Assembly (NCBI GenBank): GCA_903824725.1
Contig: CAIJXU010000004.1
Span: forward strand, 1-44,481
DNA: 44,481 nucleotides
Direction of reading: 5' to 3'
Origin: an uncultured Bacteroidota bacterium
GTDB taxonomy: Bacteria > Bacteroidota > Bacteroidia > Chitinophagales > Chitinophagaceae
Shown here: one piece after another, positions 33,900 through 42,847 of the stretch
Numbering within the stretch: position 1 is the first letter of the stretch
How the letters are laid out: each line of letters begins with the position of its first letter
Position numbers and translations under genes: made by a program
Notes under the pieces: generated by a model
The model's input: the letters and a program-made list of their open reading frames with translations, nothing else
What the model was told of the DNA's origin: nothing
Database searches by the model: none

Positions 33900-34107
33900 C
33901 CCCTTGATTGGCAGCCTATTTATAGTCTTTTTCTAAAAGGAGGAGTTCCGTTATGATTTCGTTAAATCTTGTATCACTAGCCCTTGTTATTATTAAGCTG
34001 TTTTAGTAGTTTTTACCATGATTTAAGTATCTTTAACCTTATGGCAAATGGTGTATTTGCTCAAGCATATTCATTTAAGTAATGTATAGGTTCAATTTTT
34101 AATTTAC
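33900..34107. other. Intergenic region with a possible 17-codon ORF
   Basis: This is a 208-base gap before the hydrolase gene. It holds AAAGGAGG (33936-33943) nine bases before an ATG at 33953 that opens a 17-codon frame ending at 34006 and encoding a hydrophobic peptide (MISLNLVSLALVIIKLF). A Shine-Dalgarno this strong is unusual for Bacteroidota, and it may be chance. No hairpin terminator is evident after the CvpA gene. Confidence 0.25.
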
Positions 34108-34869
34108 ATGGAATACGAAATAAAAAAAGATGGAAAATTTGAATACCTCGAAGTAGGCGAAGGCGAAACCTTGATGCTGTTGCATGGTCTGTTTGGAGCA
34201 TTAAGCAACTTTTCCGATTTAATTGAGAAGTTTAGGCATACCCACAAAGTGGTAGTACCGATGTTGCCCTTATTTGATATGGATATTTTACAGACTAGCG
34301 TTACAGGGTTGGCTAAATTTGTAAATGAATTTATTGAAGCAAGAGCGTATGATCATATTCATTTGTTGGGGAATTCTTTGGGAGGTCACGTAGGTTTAAT
34401 TTATATTTTAAAACATCCTGAAAAAATAAAATCTCTCACCTTAACAGGCAGTAGCGGTTTATATGAAAATGCAATGGGAGATAGTTATCCAAAGCGAGGG
34501 GATTATGAGTATATCAAAAATAAAACAGCCGAAACTTTTTATGATCCTAATATGGCTACTAAAGAATTAGTGGATGAGGTTTTTGAAATAACCCGTAATC
34601 GACTTAAGGTAATAAAAGTATTAGCCTTGGCTAAAAGCGCTATTCGTAATAATTTAGAATCAGAGTTAACTGATATCAAGCAACCTACTTTACTTATTTG
34701 GGGAAAAAATGATACAGTGACGCCTCCACTAGTAGGGGAAGCCTTTAAAAAATTAATTCCCAACAGCCAGTTGCACTTTATTGATCAATGTGGGCATGCT
34801 CCTATGATGGAAGTGCCTAATGAATTTAATAGTATTTTGGAAAAGTTTTTAAATGAACTACCTAAATAA
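34108..34869 (+). CDS. Alpha/beta hydrolase
   Basis: This 253-residue cytoplasmic protein has a full catalytic triad: nucleophile S90 in GNSLGG, D202 in LLIWGKNDTVTPP and H230 in DQCGHAPMMEVP. The oxyanion segment LLHGLFGALSNF is typical of the MhpC/BioH-like branch. The substrate is unknown. The family includes esterases, thioesterases and C-C hydrolases. It begins the long plus-strand envelope run and is followed after six bases by the CBS-domain gene, so it is probably the first gene of that operon. Confidence 0.9.
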   Translation: MEYEIKKDGKFEYLEVGEGETLMLLHGLFGALSNFSDLIEKFRHTHKVVVPMLPLFDMDILQTSVTGLAKFVNEFIEARAYDHIHLLGNSLGGHVGLIYILKHPEKIKSLTLTGSSGLYENAMGDSYPKRGDYEYIKNKTAETFYDPNMATKELVDEVFEITRNRLKVIKVLALAKSAIRNNLESELTDIKQPTLLIWGKNDTVTPPLVGEAFKKLIPNSQLHFIDQCGHAPMMEVPNEFNSILEKFLNELPK

Positions 34870-34875
34870 CATTCC

Positions 34876-35535
34876 ATGTTAGCATCTTCCATTGCGATAT
34901 CCAACTTTCCCATGCTTCATTTTGAAGATAAGGTTTCATTTGCATTGCAGTGTATGGAAGATTACGATATTCAGCACCTTCCCTTGATTAAGGATGATTA
35001 TTTTGTAGGGTTAGTGAATAAAGATGACCTTTTACATTTAGAAAGTAATCAAACTTTAATTCATTTAGCGGATCAATTACTGCGAATTGGTATTTTAGGC
35101 ACTGCTCATTTTACAACCGCATTAAATTTATTTGCTAAAAATGAATTATCACTTTTACCTGTGTTAAATGAACAACAAGAGTGTATCGGCGTGATTGCCC
35201 AAAAAAACTTGAATGACTTGTTGGCTAAATTTTTAGGGGTAGCAGATCCAGGCGCAATGATTGTTGTTTCGGTATCACCCTATCAATATTCATTAGCTGA
35301 ATTAAGTAGGTTAGTAGAAACCAATAACGCACAAATAACGCAATTGAATACCAATTTTGATGAGGCTACAGGGGCCCTCATTATTTCAATTAAATTAAAT
35401 AAGGAGGAGGCAGACGTTATCATTGCAACACTTCAACGATATAATTATCAAGTACTTCATTATTTTGGTAATACTATTTTGCATAACGATATTGAAGATC
35501 ATTACCATCATTTAATGAATTATTTAGATGTATAG
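34876..35535 (+). CDS. CBS domain-containing protein
   Basis: This 219-residue cytoplasmic protein starts with a tandem CBS pair (about residues 1-120: VSFALQCMEDYDIQHLPLIKDDYFVGLVNKDDL and NLFAKNELSLLPVLNEQQECIGVIAQKNL). A C-terminal roughly 90-residue region (GAMIVVSVSPYQYSLAELSRLVE, ITQLNTNF, LIISIKLNKEEADVIIATLQRYNY) resembles an ACT-type fold. CBS pairs bind adenine nucleotides, so it is a likely energy or nucleotide sensor. It is kept just ahead of NAD kinase in Bacteroidota. Its stop overlaps the start of the next gene by eight bases. Confidence 0.85.
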   Translation: MLASSIAISNFPMLHFEDKVSFALQCMEDYDIQHLPLIKDDYFVGLVNKDDLLHLESNQTLIHLADQLLRIGILGTAHFTTALNLFAKNELSLLPVLNEQQECIGVIAQKNLNDLLAKFLGVADPGAMIVVSVSPYQYSLAELSRLVETNNAQITQLNTNFDEATGALIISIKLNKEEADVIIATLQRYNYQVLHYFGNTILHNDIEDHYHHLMNYLDV

Positions 35536-36913
35536 AAAATTAAGGGTTCTCATACTATTTTTTGTTTTTCTAATATTTTTTTCTGTTATTACAAAAGCGC
35601 AAGTGCATATTAATTCAATTAATATTGAAGGCAATGATAAAACAAAAAATTATATCATATTAAGAGAACTTCCTTATCATGCTGGTGATAATGTTAATAA
35701 GGATTCCTTATCCTTTTTTAATAATTTAGCTCAACAACAACTATTTAATACCTCCTTATTTTTAGTCGCAAAGGTTTCTGCTGAATATCCATTACCTAAG
35801 GATAGTAGTATTGTGAATATTCATATTCAAGTACAAGAAAGATGGTATTTTATACCTAAACCCATATTTAAATGGGTTGATCGCAATTTTAGCCAATGGT
35901 GGAATGAACAAAATCACAGTTTAGACAGGGTGAATTACGGCATTAATTTAAGTATGAAAAATGCAACTGGAAATAACGATAGATTAGTTCTTGGTTTTGT
36001 TGCAGGGTATACGCAACAAAATATTATTAGGTATCAATTTCCATATCTTGATAAAAAACTAAGATATGGCATGGGTATTGGTTGGCAAAACTATACACAA
36101 AAGGAAATAAATTATACAACCGAATTTGATAAGCAAATATTTTTAAAAACTATTGGGATGATAAGAGAAGGATATCGTGCGAATGTAGATTTTCTTTATC
36201 GCCCTAATTTATTTGAGCATCATTCTCTTCAATTTGGTTTTGGTAAAGATGCATTATCTGACTCCGGATTTTTAATGCAACCTTTATTTTTACCAAATCA
36301 TAACAATTCATTTTCTTACGCTGATGTTACTTTAGATTTCAAAAAAATTAAATTTGATTACAACGCTTATCCGACTCAGGGAAGTGCTACTGAATTCATT
36401 GCCTATCAACGATTTTCATCTGCGGCATCATTAACCTCTTTCCAGTATAGAAAAATTATAGCACACTCCTTTTCAAAACAGAATTTTATTTTTGTTGAGT
36501 CAAATTCAATAGTAAAGTTTGTACCTAATTTTAATTATTCAGATTATCGTTTATTAGGCTATGGAAATCTTCAATTGAATGGATTGGAATATTATGTTGT
36601 TGACGGGAATGCGGCGAGTATTTTAAAAACATCTTTTCATCATTTATTAGGTGGTTTTACAGTAAAGAATCCTATAAAAACCAGGTATTTGACTGACTTT
36701 AAATATGATTTTTGGATTCGCTTTTTCACCCAACTTGGGTATGTTTATAATGACCACTCTTTAAATACAAATAGGTTATCAAATACTTTGTTAAGAAGCG
36801 TGGGTGTTGGCTTAGATATAATCAGTATTTATGATTTTGTGTTAAAAATTGATTATAGCTTGAATCAGCTTGGTGACAAAGGAGTATATTTGCACGGCGG
36901 TATTAATTTTTAA
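35528..36913 (+). CDS. BamA/TamA (Omp85) family outer membrane protein, single-POTRA type
   Basis: This 461-residue protein begins with a hydrophobic signal (LRVLILFFVFLIFFSVITKAQ). One POTRA-like domain (VHINSINIEGNDKTKNYIILRELPYHAGDNV, then VNIHIQVQERWYFIP) follows at about 25-105. The rest, to the end, is rich in aromatic beta strands and forms a predicted 16-stranded barrel. The IxGNxKTxxxIIxREL pattern is the classic Omp85 POTRA signature and also appears in the bamA gene 2.5 kb downstream. It overlaps the CBS gene by eight bases and precedes nadK by six. The function is likely outer membrane insertion or translocation; the cargo is unknown. Confidence 0.82.
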   Translation: MYRKLRVLILFFVFLIFFSVITKAQVHINSINIEGNDKTKNYIILRELPYHAGDNVNKDSLSFFNNLAQQQLFNTSLFLVAKVSAEYPLPKDSSIVNIHIQVQERWYFIPKPIFKWVDRNFSQWWNEQNHSLDRVNYGINLSMKNATGNNDRLVLGFVAGYTQQNIIRYQFPYLDKKLRYGMGIGWQNYTQKEINYTTEFDKQIFLKTIGMIREGYRANVDFLYRPNLFEHHSLQFGFGKDALSDSGFLMQPLFLPNHNNSFSYADVTLDFKKIKFDYNAYPTQGSATEFIAYQRFSSAASLTSFQYRKIIAHSFSKQNFIFVESNSIVKFVPNFNYSDYRLLGYGNLQLNGLEYYVVDGNAASILKTSFHHLLGGFTVKNPIKTRYLTDFKYDFWIRFFTQLGYVYNDHSLNTNRLSNTLLRSVGVGLDIISIYDFVLKIDYSLNQLGDKGVYLHGGINF

Positions 36914-36919
36914 ATTTTC

Positions 36920-37801
36920 ATGAAAGTAGCAATATATAGTAGAGGTTTTGATTTAGATCAACGACAATCCTTAAGTGCATTGTTGTTGGAATTGCACAAG
37001 CATGATATTTCTATTTGTATTTTTCATGACCTTTTGAAAAAATTTAATCTAAATGCGCCAGCAGGAAAAGAGGCGTATATCCCTTTTTCATCTTCGCATG
37101 ATTTACCTGAGAATATTGATTGTTTAATCAGTTTAGGAGGTGATGGCACCGTTTTGGATTCGGTCACATTAGTAGCCGATTCAAATATTCCCATTTTAGG
37201 AATTAATTATGGACGATTAGGATTTTTAGCATCTATTTCTAAGGATGAATTATCATTAATGGTAGATGCCCTAGTAAATCGCACTTATGTTATTGATAAA
37301 CGTGCATTAATTCATTTAGATGCTAATATTCCTATTTTTGGAACGACTCCTTATGGATTAAATGAATTCGTAATTCATAAAAGAGATACCTCTCCCATGA
37401 TTAAAATTCACACTTATTTAAATGGCGAATTTTTAAATTCCTACTGGGCAGATGGTTTAATTGTTTCTACTCCTACTGGTTCTACGGGTTATAATATGAG
37501 TTGCAATGGCCCCATCTTATTTCCAGATTCTGCAAGTTTTGTTATTACACCAGTTGCACCACACAATTTAAATGTTCGATCTATCGTCGTGCCAAATACT
37601 TCGGTAATTTCTTTTGAAATTGAAGGTAGAACAGATGAATTGATTTGTGCTTTAGATGCGCGAAAGGAAATTGTTCCCAAATCAATTGAGCTCGCATTAA
37701 AGCAAGAGTTATTTTCAGTTAGTTTTATAAGACTCAATGAGAACAGCTATTTAACTACATTACGTAATAAATTAACCTGGGGGTTAGATAAAAGAAATTA
37801 A
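36920..37801 (+). CDS. nadK: NAD kinase
   Basis: This 293-residue enzyme phosphorylates NAD to NADP. The diagnostic LGGDGT (G73-G74-D75-G76) is present, with PILGINYGRLGFLASI, NEFVIHKRD and the substrate loop WADGLIVSTPTGSTGYNMSCNGPI. It is full length. It sits in the tight envelope run, six bases after the Omp85-type gene and seven before the DUF6089-type gene. Confidence 0.95.
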   Translation: MKVAIYSRGFDLDQRQSLSALLLELHKHDISICIFHDLLKKFNLNAPAGKEAYIPFSSSHDLPENIDCLISLGGDGTVLDSVTLVADSNIPILGINYGRLGFLASISKDELSLMVDALVNRTYVIDKRALIHLDANIPIFGTTPYGLNEFVIHKRDTSPMIKIHTYLNGEFLNSYWADGLIVSTPTGSTGYNMSCNGPILFPDSASFVITPVAPHNLNVRSIVVPNTSVISFEIEGRTDELICALDARKEIVPKSIELALKQELFSVSFIRLNENSYLTTLRNKLTWGLDKRN

Positions 37802-37808
37802 ATAAAGT

Positions 37809-38597
37809 ATGGGTAAAAGAATTTTATTTTTATTTTGTTTTTTATATGTTGTGCAAAATGCTTTGGCACAACATCATGAATTATCCGAAAACAATGGAGA
37901 GATTGGAGTCGTCATGGGTATGGCTTCCTACAAAGGAGATATTGCACCCGATGTACAAGTATTTTATAGAAACTACGGTGTGTTTTATAAAAAGCAATTT
38001 AATAATTATGTAGGCATTAGGTTAAATGCAGAGTTGCAAAAACTAGGATCTGCCGATATGCTCTCTTCTGATCCTTATTCTTTATTAAGAAATTCAAATT
38101 TTTTAATGAATTCGTTTGAGCTAAGTTTAATGGGGGAATTTTATTTTTTAAATTATATATCTGGTGGATCTCGTAATAATAAGTTTACTCCCTACCTTGG
38201 CTTTGGTATAGGGTACCTTAAAAACTTAGAAACAATTCATAAAGATAATACCAGTTTTATTCCAGACCTAGAGAGCGCTCGTATCTTAAATTCGAGTATA
38301 ACTTTACCAATCAACTTAGGTGTTAAATATAATATTTATGGACAATTTAATTTGTTAGGTGAAGTTACATATCGCTTTACGAATTTTGATCATCTTGATT
38401 TTTTACAGGATACCTATTCTACGGAAATATCTTACAATGCACCTTTGGGGTTTCAAGGTAGTATGACTGGAAATGATCAATTCTTTTCTGCCAAACTAGG
38501 CATCTCCTATTCACTAAATAAAATTTATGGAATTGAGCAGGTGAAACCCCCACAAAATAAAGGCCTGTTAAATAGGTTTAGACGTAAAGTGAATTAG
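37809..38597 (+). CDS. Outer membrane beta-barrel protein, DUF6089 type
   Basis: This 262-residue exported protein has a signal peptide (MGKRILFLFCFLYVVQNALAQ). The mature part has repeated amphipathic strands (EIGVVMGMASYKGDI, YGVFYKKQFNNYVGIRLNAELQ, FTPYLGFGIGYLKNL, FFSAKLGISYSLNKIYGIEQ) consistent with an eight-stranded barrel, ending in a basic tail (NRFRRKVN). The position between nadK and uppS matches the DUF6089 family of Bacteroidota. Function unknown. PorG-like T9SS outer membrane proteins have the same general shape, but I see nothing to prove that role here. Confidence 0.78.
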   Translation: MGKRILFLFCFLYVVQNALAQHHELSENNGEIGVVMGMASYKGDIAPDVQVFYRNYGVFYKKQFNNYVGIRLNAELQKLGSADMLSSDPYSLLRNSNFLMNSFELSLMGEFYFLNYISGGSRNNKFTPYLGFGIGYLKNLETIHKDNTSFIPDLESARILNSSITLPINLGVKYNIYGQFNLLGEVTYRFTNFDHLDFLQDTYSTEISYNAPLGFQGSMTGNDQFFSAKLGISYSLNKIYGIEQVKPPQNKGLLNRFRRKVN

Positions 38598-38617
38598 GAC
38601 TCGATTAATTTTGAACT

Positions 38618-39358
38618 ATGGAAAATTTGGATTTAAATAGGTTACCAAAGCATATCGCCATTATTATGGATGGCAATGGAAGATGGGCGCAGGAAAAAGG
38701 CCAAGATCGACTGTATGGTCACTTCCATGGGGTGCAGAGTGTTCGAAATATTGTAGAAGCCGCTTCGGAAATAGGCATAAAATACCTCACTTTATATGCT
38801 TTTAGTACCGAGAATTGGGACAGGCCTGCCGCTGAAGTAGCTGGTTTAATGAGCTTATTTGTTGATACGATTTCGAAAGAAGTCCCAGATTTACATAAAA
38901 ATAACATCAAATTGCACTTTATTGGTAATCTTTCCCTCCTGCCAGATGATGCTAAATTAGCCTTAGAGCAAGCGACCCAGACTACCTCAAAAAATACGGG
39001 TTTAGAGCTGATTATTGCCCTAAGTTACAGCAGTAGATGGGAACTGATTCAAGCCATCAAAAATATCGCAGAAATGGTTCATTTAGGTACATTGGCGCCT
39101 GCCGATATTAAGGAGGCTACTTTGGAGGCAGCCCTTTCTACCAGTGCATTTCCGGACCCTGAACTCATGATTAGGACCAGTGGAGAATACCGAATAAGCA
39201 ATTTTTTATTATACCAATTAGCATACGCTGAATTGTACTTTACAGAAACCCGTTGGCCCGATTTTCGGAAAAAGGATTTAATCGAAGCCCTTCTCGATTT
39301 TCAATCGAGAGAGCGCAGATTTGGAAAGACTAGTGTTCAGATTCATACAAATGATTAA
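38618..39358 (+). CDS. uppS: Isoprenyl transferase (undecaprenyl diphosphate synthase)
   Basis: This 246-residue cis-prenyltransferase adds IPP units to make the C55 lipid carrier for peptidoglycan and other glycans. The catalytic IIMDGNGRWA (D18) is followed by YGHFHGV, TLYAFSTENW, IALSYSSRWE and the C-terminal LMIRTSGEYRISNFLL block that closes the active site. The length is normal. It immediately precedes bamA, linking carrier synthesis with envelope assembly. Confidence 0.95.
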   Translation: MENLDLNRLPKHIAIIMDGNGRWAQEKGQDRLYGHFHGVQSVRNIVEAASEIGIKYLTLYAFSTENWDRPAAEVAGLMSLFVDTISKEVPDLHKNNIKLHFIGNLSLLPDDAKLALEQATQTTSKNTGLELIIALSYSSRWELIQAIKNIAEMVHLGTLAPADIKEATLEAALSTSAFPDPELMIRTSGEYRISNFLLYQLAYAELYFTETRWPDFRKKDLIEALLDFQSRERRFGKTSVQIHTND

Positions 39359-39457
39359 AAAAAATAATATACTTTTTTAAGGTTTTAACAAAGACTTTGA
39401 AATATTACGAGTAATTTGCGACACTTTTAAAATTATAAATGTTTAGCCCCTTTGCAG

Positions 39458-42196
39458 ATGCAGAAATATCTTCCATTTTATATAGGATCTTTAATGGTTC
39501 TTTTTTTGTCCTCGACATCTTTTGCCCAGGTGATTCCTGTGAAGGATTCGGTTTCGCAAATTAATGTCAAATTGATTAATATTTTTAATCAAAAAATACC
39601 TGCCAAATATAAAATTCGCGCCATCAAGGTCGTGGGTAATAAGGAATTTGATGAAAATTTATGTTTATCACTTTCTACTTTAAATATTGGGGATGAAGTC
39701 ATGCTTCCCGGAACTGATAATTTTGCAAAAGCCATCCATAAATTAATGGATCAAAATTACTTTAGTGATGTAAGCGTATACATAACTGATTTAGTGAATA
39801 ATGAAATAGACGTTGAAATTAATGTTGTAGAACGCCCTCGTTTATCTAAGTTTAATTTTATCGGCGTTAAAAAATCGGAGACAGATGAATTGTCTGGTAA
39901 AACTGGTTTAACACCCAATAGGATCATTACTGAAAATATGAAAATTACAGCAGTTGAGGGGATTAAGAAGTTTTATGCTGATAAAGGTTTTCAAGATGTA
40001 AAAGTGTTGATTCGTGAAAAAAAGGATGCCACTAAAAAAAATAGTTTACTCTTAGACTTTGATGTACGCCGCGGACCTAAAGTGCGTATTAATAATATTA
40101 ATTTTGGAGGTAATAAGGTCGAAGAAGGGAAGTTGAAAAAAAGTTTAAAGGAAATACATGAGAAATCTAGGTTGACTCTTTTTCCGATAAATGACAAACC
40201 AATGATTGTCAAAACAACTCCTTATACTTTTGAACAATATGTAAAGGAAAACGGTTATTTAACCTTTACCAAAACAAGAAAGATTTTAAATCCATATATG
40301 CGATTTAAATTATCATCTTCCAAATTTAGCGAAAAAAAATATGACGAAAGCAAGGATAACTTAATGAATTACTATAATGCATTAGGCTTTCGTGACGCAG
40401 TGGTTGAAAAGGATACGGTTTATCATAATGCTGCAGGAAATCTAAATATCGACATTCAGTTAAAGGAAGGCCGAAAATATTATTTTGGTAATATTAGTTG
40501 GAGAGGTAACACAAAATATCCTGATTCCATTTTGAGCAGCATATTAAATATTAAAAAAGGAGATATTTATAATCGTGAAATTCTTTTTAATAAATTAGGA
40601 AAAACACAAACAGCCGAAGGAGGTGACATAAGTGGTTTATACCAAGATGATGGCTATTTATTTTTTAATGTTGATCCAATTGAGACTGCCGTTTATAATG
40701 ACACCATCGATTTTGAGATAAGAATGAGAGAGGGCCCTCAAGCGACCATCAAAACCATTCGTATTGCAGGTAATGAAAAAACAAAAGACTTTGTAATACG
40801 TCGTGAGATAAGAACTATTCCAGGCGATAAGTTTAGTCGAACTTTACTTGTTCGTTCTCAAAGAGAAATTTCTCAATTAAATTATTTTGATCAAGAGAAA
40901 ATTAAAATTGATCCTATCCCCAATCCAGAAGATGGGACGGTTGATATCAATTATACTGTGACCGAAAAATCAAGTGATCAACTTGAGTTAAGTGCAGGTT
41001 GGGGTGGCTATATTGGTCTTACAGGAACGATAGGAGTCACTTTTAATAATTTTTCATCAAAAAATATATTTAAAAAAGCTGCCTGGGATCCATTACCTAT
41101 GGGAGATGGTCAGAAATTGAGCTTGAGAGTGCAAAGCAATGGTAAAGCTTTTAGATCAACCAACTTCACTTTTACGGAACCTTGGTATGGTGGAATTAAG
41201 CGAAATACATTAACTGTAAGTTTGTTTAATACTAAATATGGTCAAACTTATGATTTAAACACTGGAGCATATGATCCAAATGCAGCAGATGCTCGATATA
41301 TTTCTACAACTGGGGTTACTGTTTCTTTTGGACGTCAGTTATTATGGCCCGACGATTATTTTTCATTAAGCATGGGGGTTAACTATACACGCTATACTTT
41401 AAAGGAATACGCCATTGATCCATATAACTTACCTAATTTTTCAAACGGTAATGTTAATAACATCAATTTTAGAGTTGCATTACAACGTACTTCAATTGAC
41501 CAACCTTTATTTCCAAGAACGGGGTCTACTTTTTTATTAAGTGCTCAATTAACGCCACCTTATTCTTTGTTTAATCCTAATATTGGTACAGCATCCAATC
41601 CATATGAATTTTTAGAATACCATAAATGGCGTTTAAATGGTGAATGGTTTGTCCCTTTAGGAAGGCCAACAGGCGAGGATCACAACAAACAATTTGTTTT
41701 ACGTTTTGCAGCTAAATTTGGATTATTAGGTCGTTATAATTCTAAATTAGCCATTTCGCCATTTGAACGTTTCCAATTGGGCGATGCAGGTTTAAGTAAT
41801 CAAATGGCATTATTAGGTTACGATATTATTGCTCAAAGAGGGTATCCAGTTTATGAAACTTCCGATATTAAAGTGAATCCTGATCAACAAACGGCTAGAC
41901 AACATTTTACTATTTTTAATAAGTATGCAATTGAGGTTCGGTATCCATTAAGTTTGGCTGCAAGTAGTACTATTTATGCTTTAGGATTTTTTGAAGCTGC
42001 AAATGGATGGTATAGCACGAAAGAATATAACCCATTTAATTTACGCCGTTCAGTTGGATTAGGTATGCGTTTTTACCTTCCCATGTTTGGATTGCTAGGA
42101 TTTGATTATGGTATCGGTTTAGATCGTATTAATGGAACAGGCTCATTGAAAGATGCAGGAAGATTTACCTTTATGTTAGGGATTGAACCAGAATAG
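39458..42196 (+). CDS. bamA: Outer membrane protein assembly factor BamA
   Basis: This 912-residue Omp85 protein inserts beta-barrel proteins into the outer membrane. A signal peptide (YIGSLMVLFLSSTSFAQ) is followed by five POTRA repeats (about 45-500; first YKIRAIKVVGNKEFDE, last IKTIRIAGNEKTKDFVIRREI) and a C-terminal barrel starting near SDQLELSAGWGG. The barrel ends with a long final strand (AGRFTFMLGIEPE). Extra length in the POTRA 3 region (about 240-300) is usual in Bacteroidota. I start at ATG 39458 rather than the TTG six bases upstream. Two Skp-like chaperones follow. Confidence 0.94.
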   Translation: MQKYLPFYIGSLMVLFLSSTSFAQVIPVKDSVSQINVKLINIFNQKIPAKYKIRAIKVVGNKEFDENLCLSLSTLNIGDEVMLPGTDNFAKAIHKLMDQNYFSDVSVYITDLVNNEIDVEINVVERPRLSKFNFIGVKKSETDELSGKTGLTPNRIITENMKITAVEGIKKFYADKGFQDVKVLIREKKDATKKNSLLLDFDVRRGPKVRINNINFGGNKVEEGKLKKSLKEIHEKSRLTLFPINDKPMIVKTTPYTFEQYVKENGYLTFTKTRKILNPYMRFKLSSSKFSEKKYDESKDNLMNYYNALGFRDAVVEKDTVYHNAAGNLNIDIQLKEGRKYYFGNISWRGNTKYPDSILSSILNIKKGDIYNREILFNKLGKTQTAEGGDISGLYQDDGYLFFNVDPIETAVYNDTIDFEIRMREGPQATIKTIRIAGNEKTKDFVIRREIRTIPGDKFSRTLLVRSQREISQLNYFDQEKIKIDPIPNPEDGTVDINYTVTEKSSDQLELSAGWGGYIGLTGTIGVTFNNFSSKNIFKKAAWDPLPMGDGQKLSLRVQSNGKAFRSTNFTFTEPWYGGIKRNTLTVSLFNTKYGQTYDLNTGAYDPNAADARYISTTGVTVSFGRQLLWPDDYFSLSMGVNYTRYTLKEYAIDPYNLPNFSNGNVNNINFRVALQRTSIDQPLFPRTGSTFLLSAQLTPPYSLFNPNIGTASNPYEFLEYHKWRLNGEWFVPLGRPTGEDHNKQFVLRFAAKFGLLGRYNSKLAISPFERFQLGDAGLSNQMALLGYDIIAQRGYPVYETSDIKVNPDQQTARQHFTIFNKYAIEVRYPLSLAASSTIYALGFFEAANGWYSTKEYNPFNLRRSVGLGMRFYLPMFGLLGFDYGIGLDRINGTGSLKDAGRFTFMLGIEPE

Positions 42197-42241
42197 TAAT
42201 TCAGAAAATCAAATTGTATTTTAATTTTAAAATGATAGAGC

Positions 42242-42766
42242 ATGCAATTAAATAAAGTTTTTTTAGTTTTAGCTATAACGCTCATGTCTGCATTTGCGAC
42301 ACAAGCGCAAACTCGATATGCCATCATTAACACAAAGTATATATTGGATAAAATTCCTGAATATAAGGAAGCGGATAAAAAATTAAAAGCGCTAGGTGAT
42401 CAATGGCAACAAGAAATTGACCAAAAGCAAATGACGCTTGATAAAATGTATAAAAACTATGAGGCTGAACAGTTTATGCTTTCGGATGACCTTAAAAAAA
42501 AGAGAGAGGATGAACTTTTTATAAAAGAAAAAGAATTGAGAGACCTTCAGAAAAAAAGATTTGGGTATGAAGGTGATTTGTTTAAAGAACGCCAAAAAAT
42601 GGTTAAACCCATTCAGGATAAGGTATATAATGCCGTTCAAAAATTGGCTACTGCTAGGTCTTATGACTTCATTTTAGACAAAAGTGAAGGAATTACCATT
42701 ATATTTGCAGACCCGAAACTGGACAAAAGCGATGATGTATTAAAGGAATTGGGGATTAATAATTAA
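42242..42766 (+). CDS. OmpH/Skp family outer membrane chaperone (first copy)
   Basis: This 174-residue periplasmic chaperone has a signal peptide (VFLVLAITLMSAFATQAQ). The short strand RYAIINTKYILDKIPEYKEADKKL and a long charged coiled coil (about 45-125, rich in K, E, Q, D) follow, and the C-terminal strand DFILDKSEGITIIFADP ends the fold. Skp trimers hold unfolded outer membrane proteins in their tentacles on the way to BamA. It follows bamA by 45 bases and is paired with a second, diverged copy. Confidence 0.92.
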   Translation: MQLNKVFLVLAITLMSAFATQAQTRYAIINTKYILDKIPEYKEADKKLKALGDQWQQEIDQKQMTLDKMYKNYEAEQFMLSDDLKKKREDELFIKEKELRDLQKKRFGYEGDLFKERQKMVKPIQDKVYNAVQKLATARSYDFILDKSEGITIIFADPKLDKSDDVLKELGINN

Positions 42767-42847
42767 TAAAAAAACACAAAAAGTAATTTTTATGCTACGC
42801 GCCTAGGATGGGCAAATGACATAAAACAAACAAAAAAACAATAAGTT

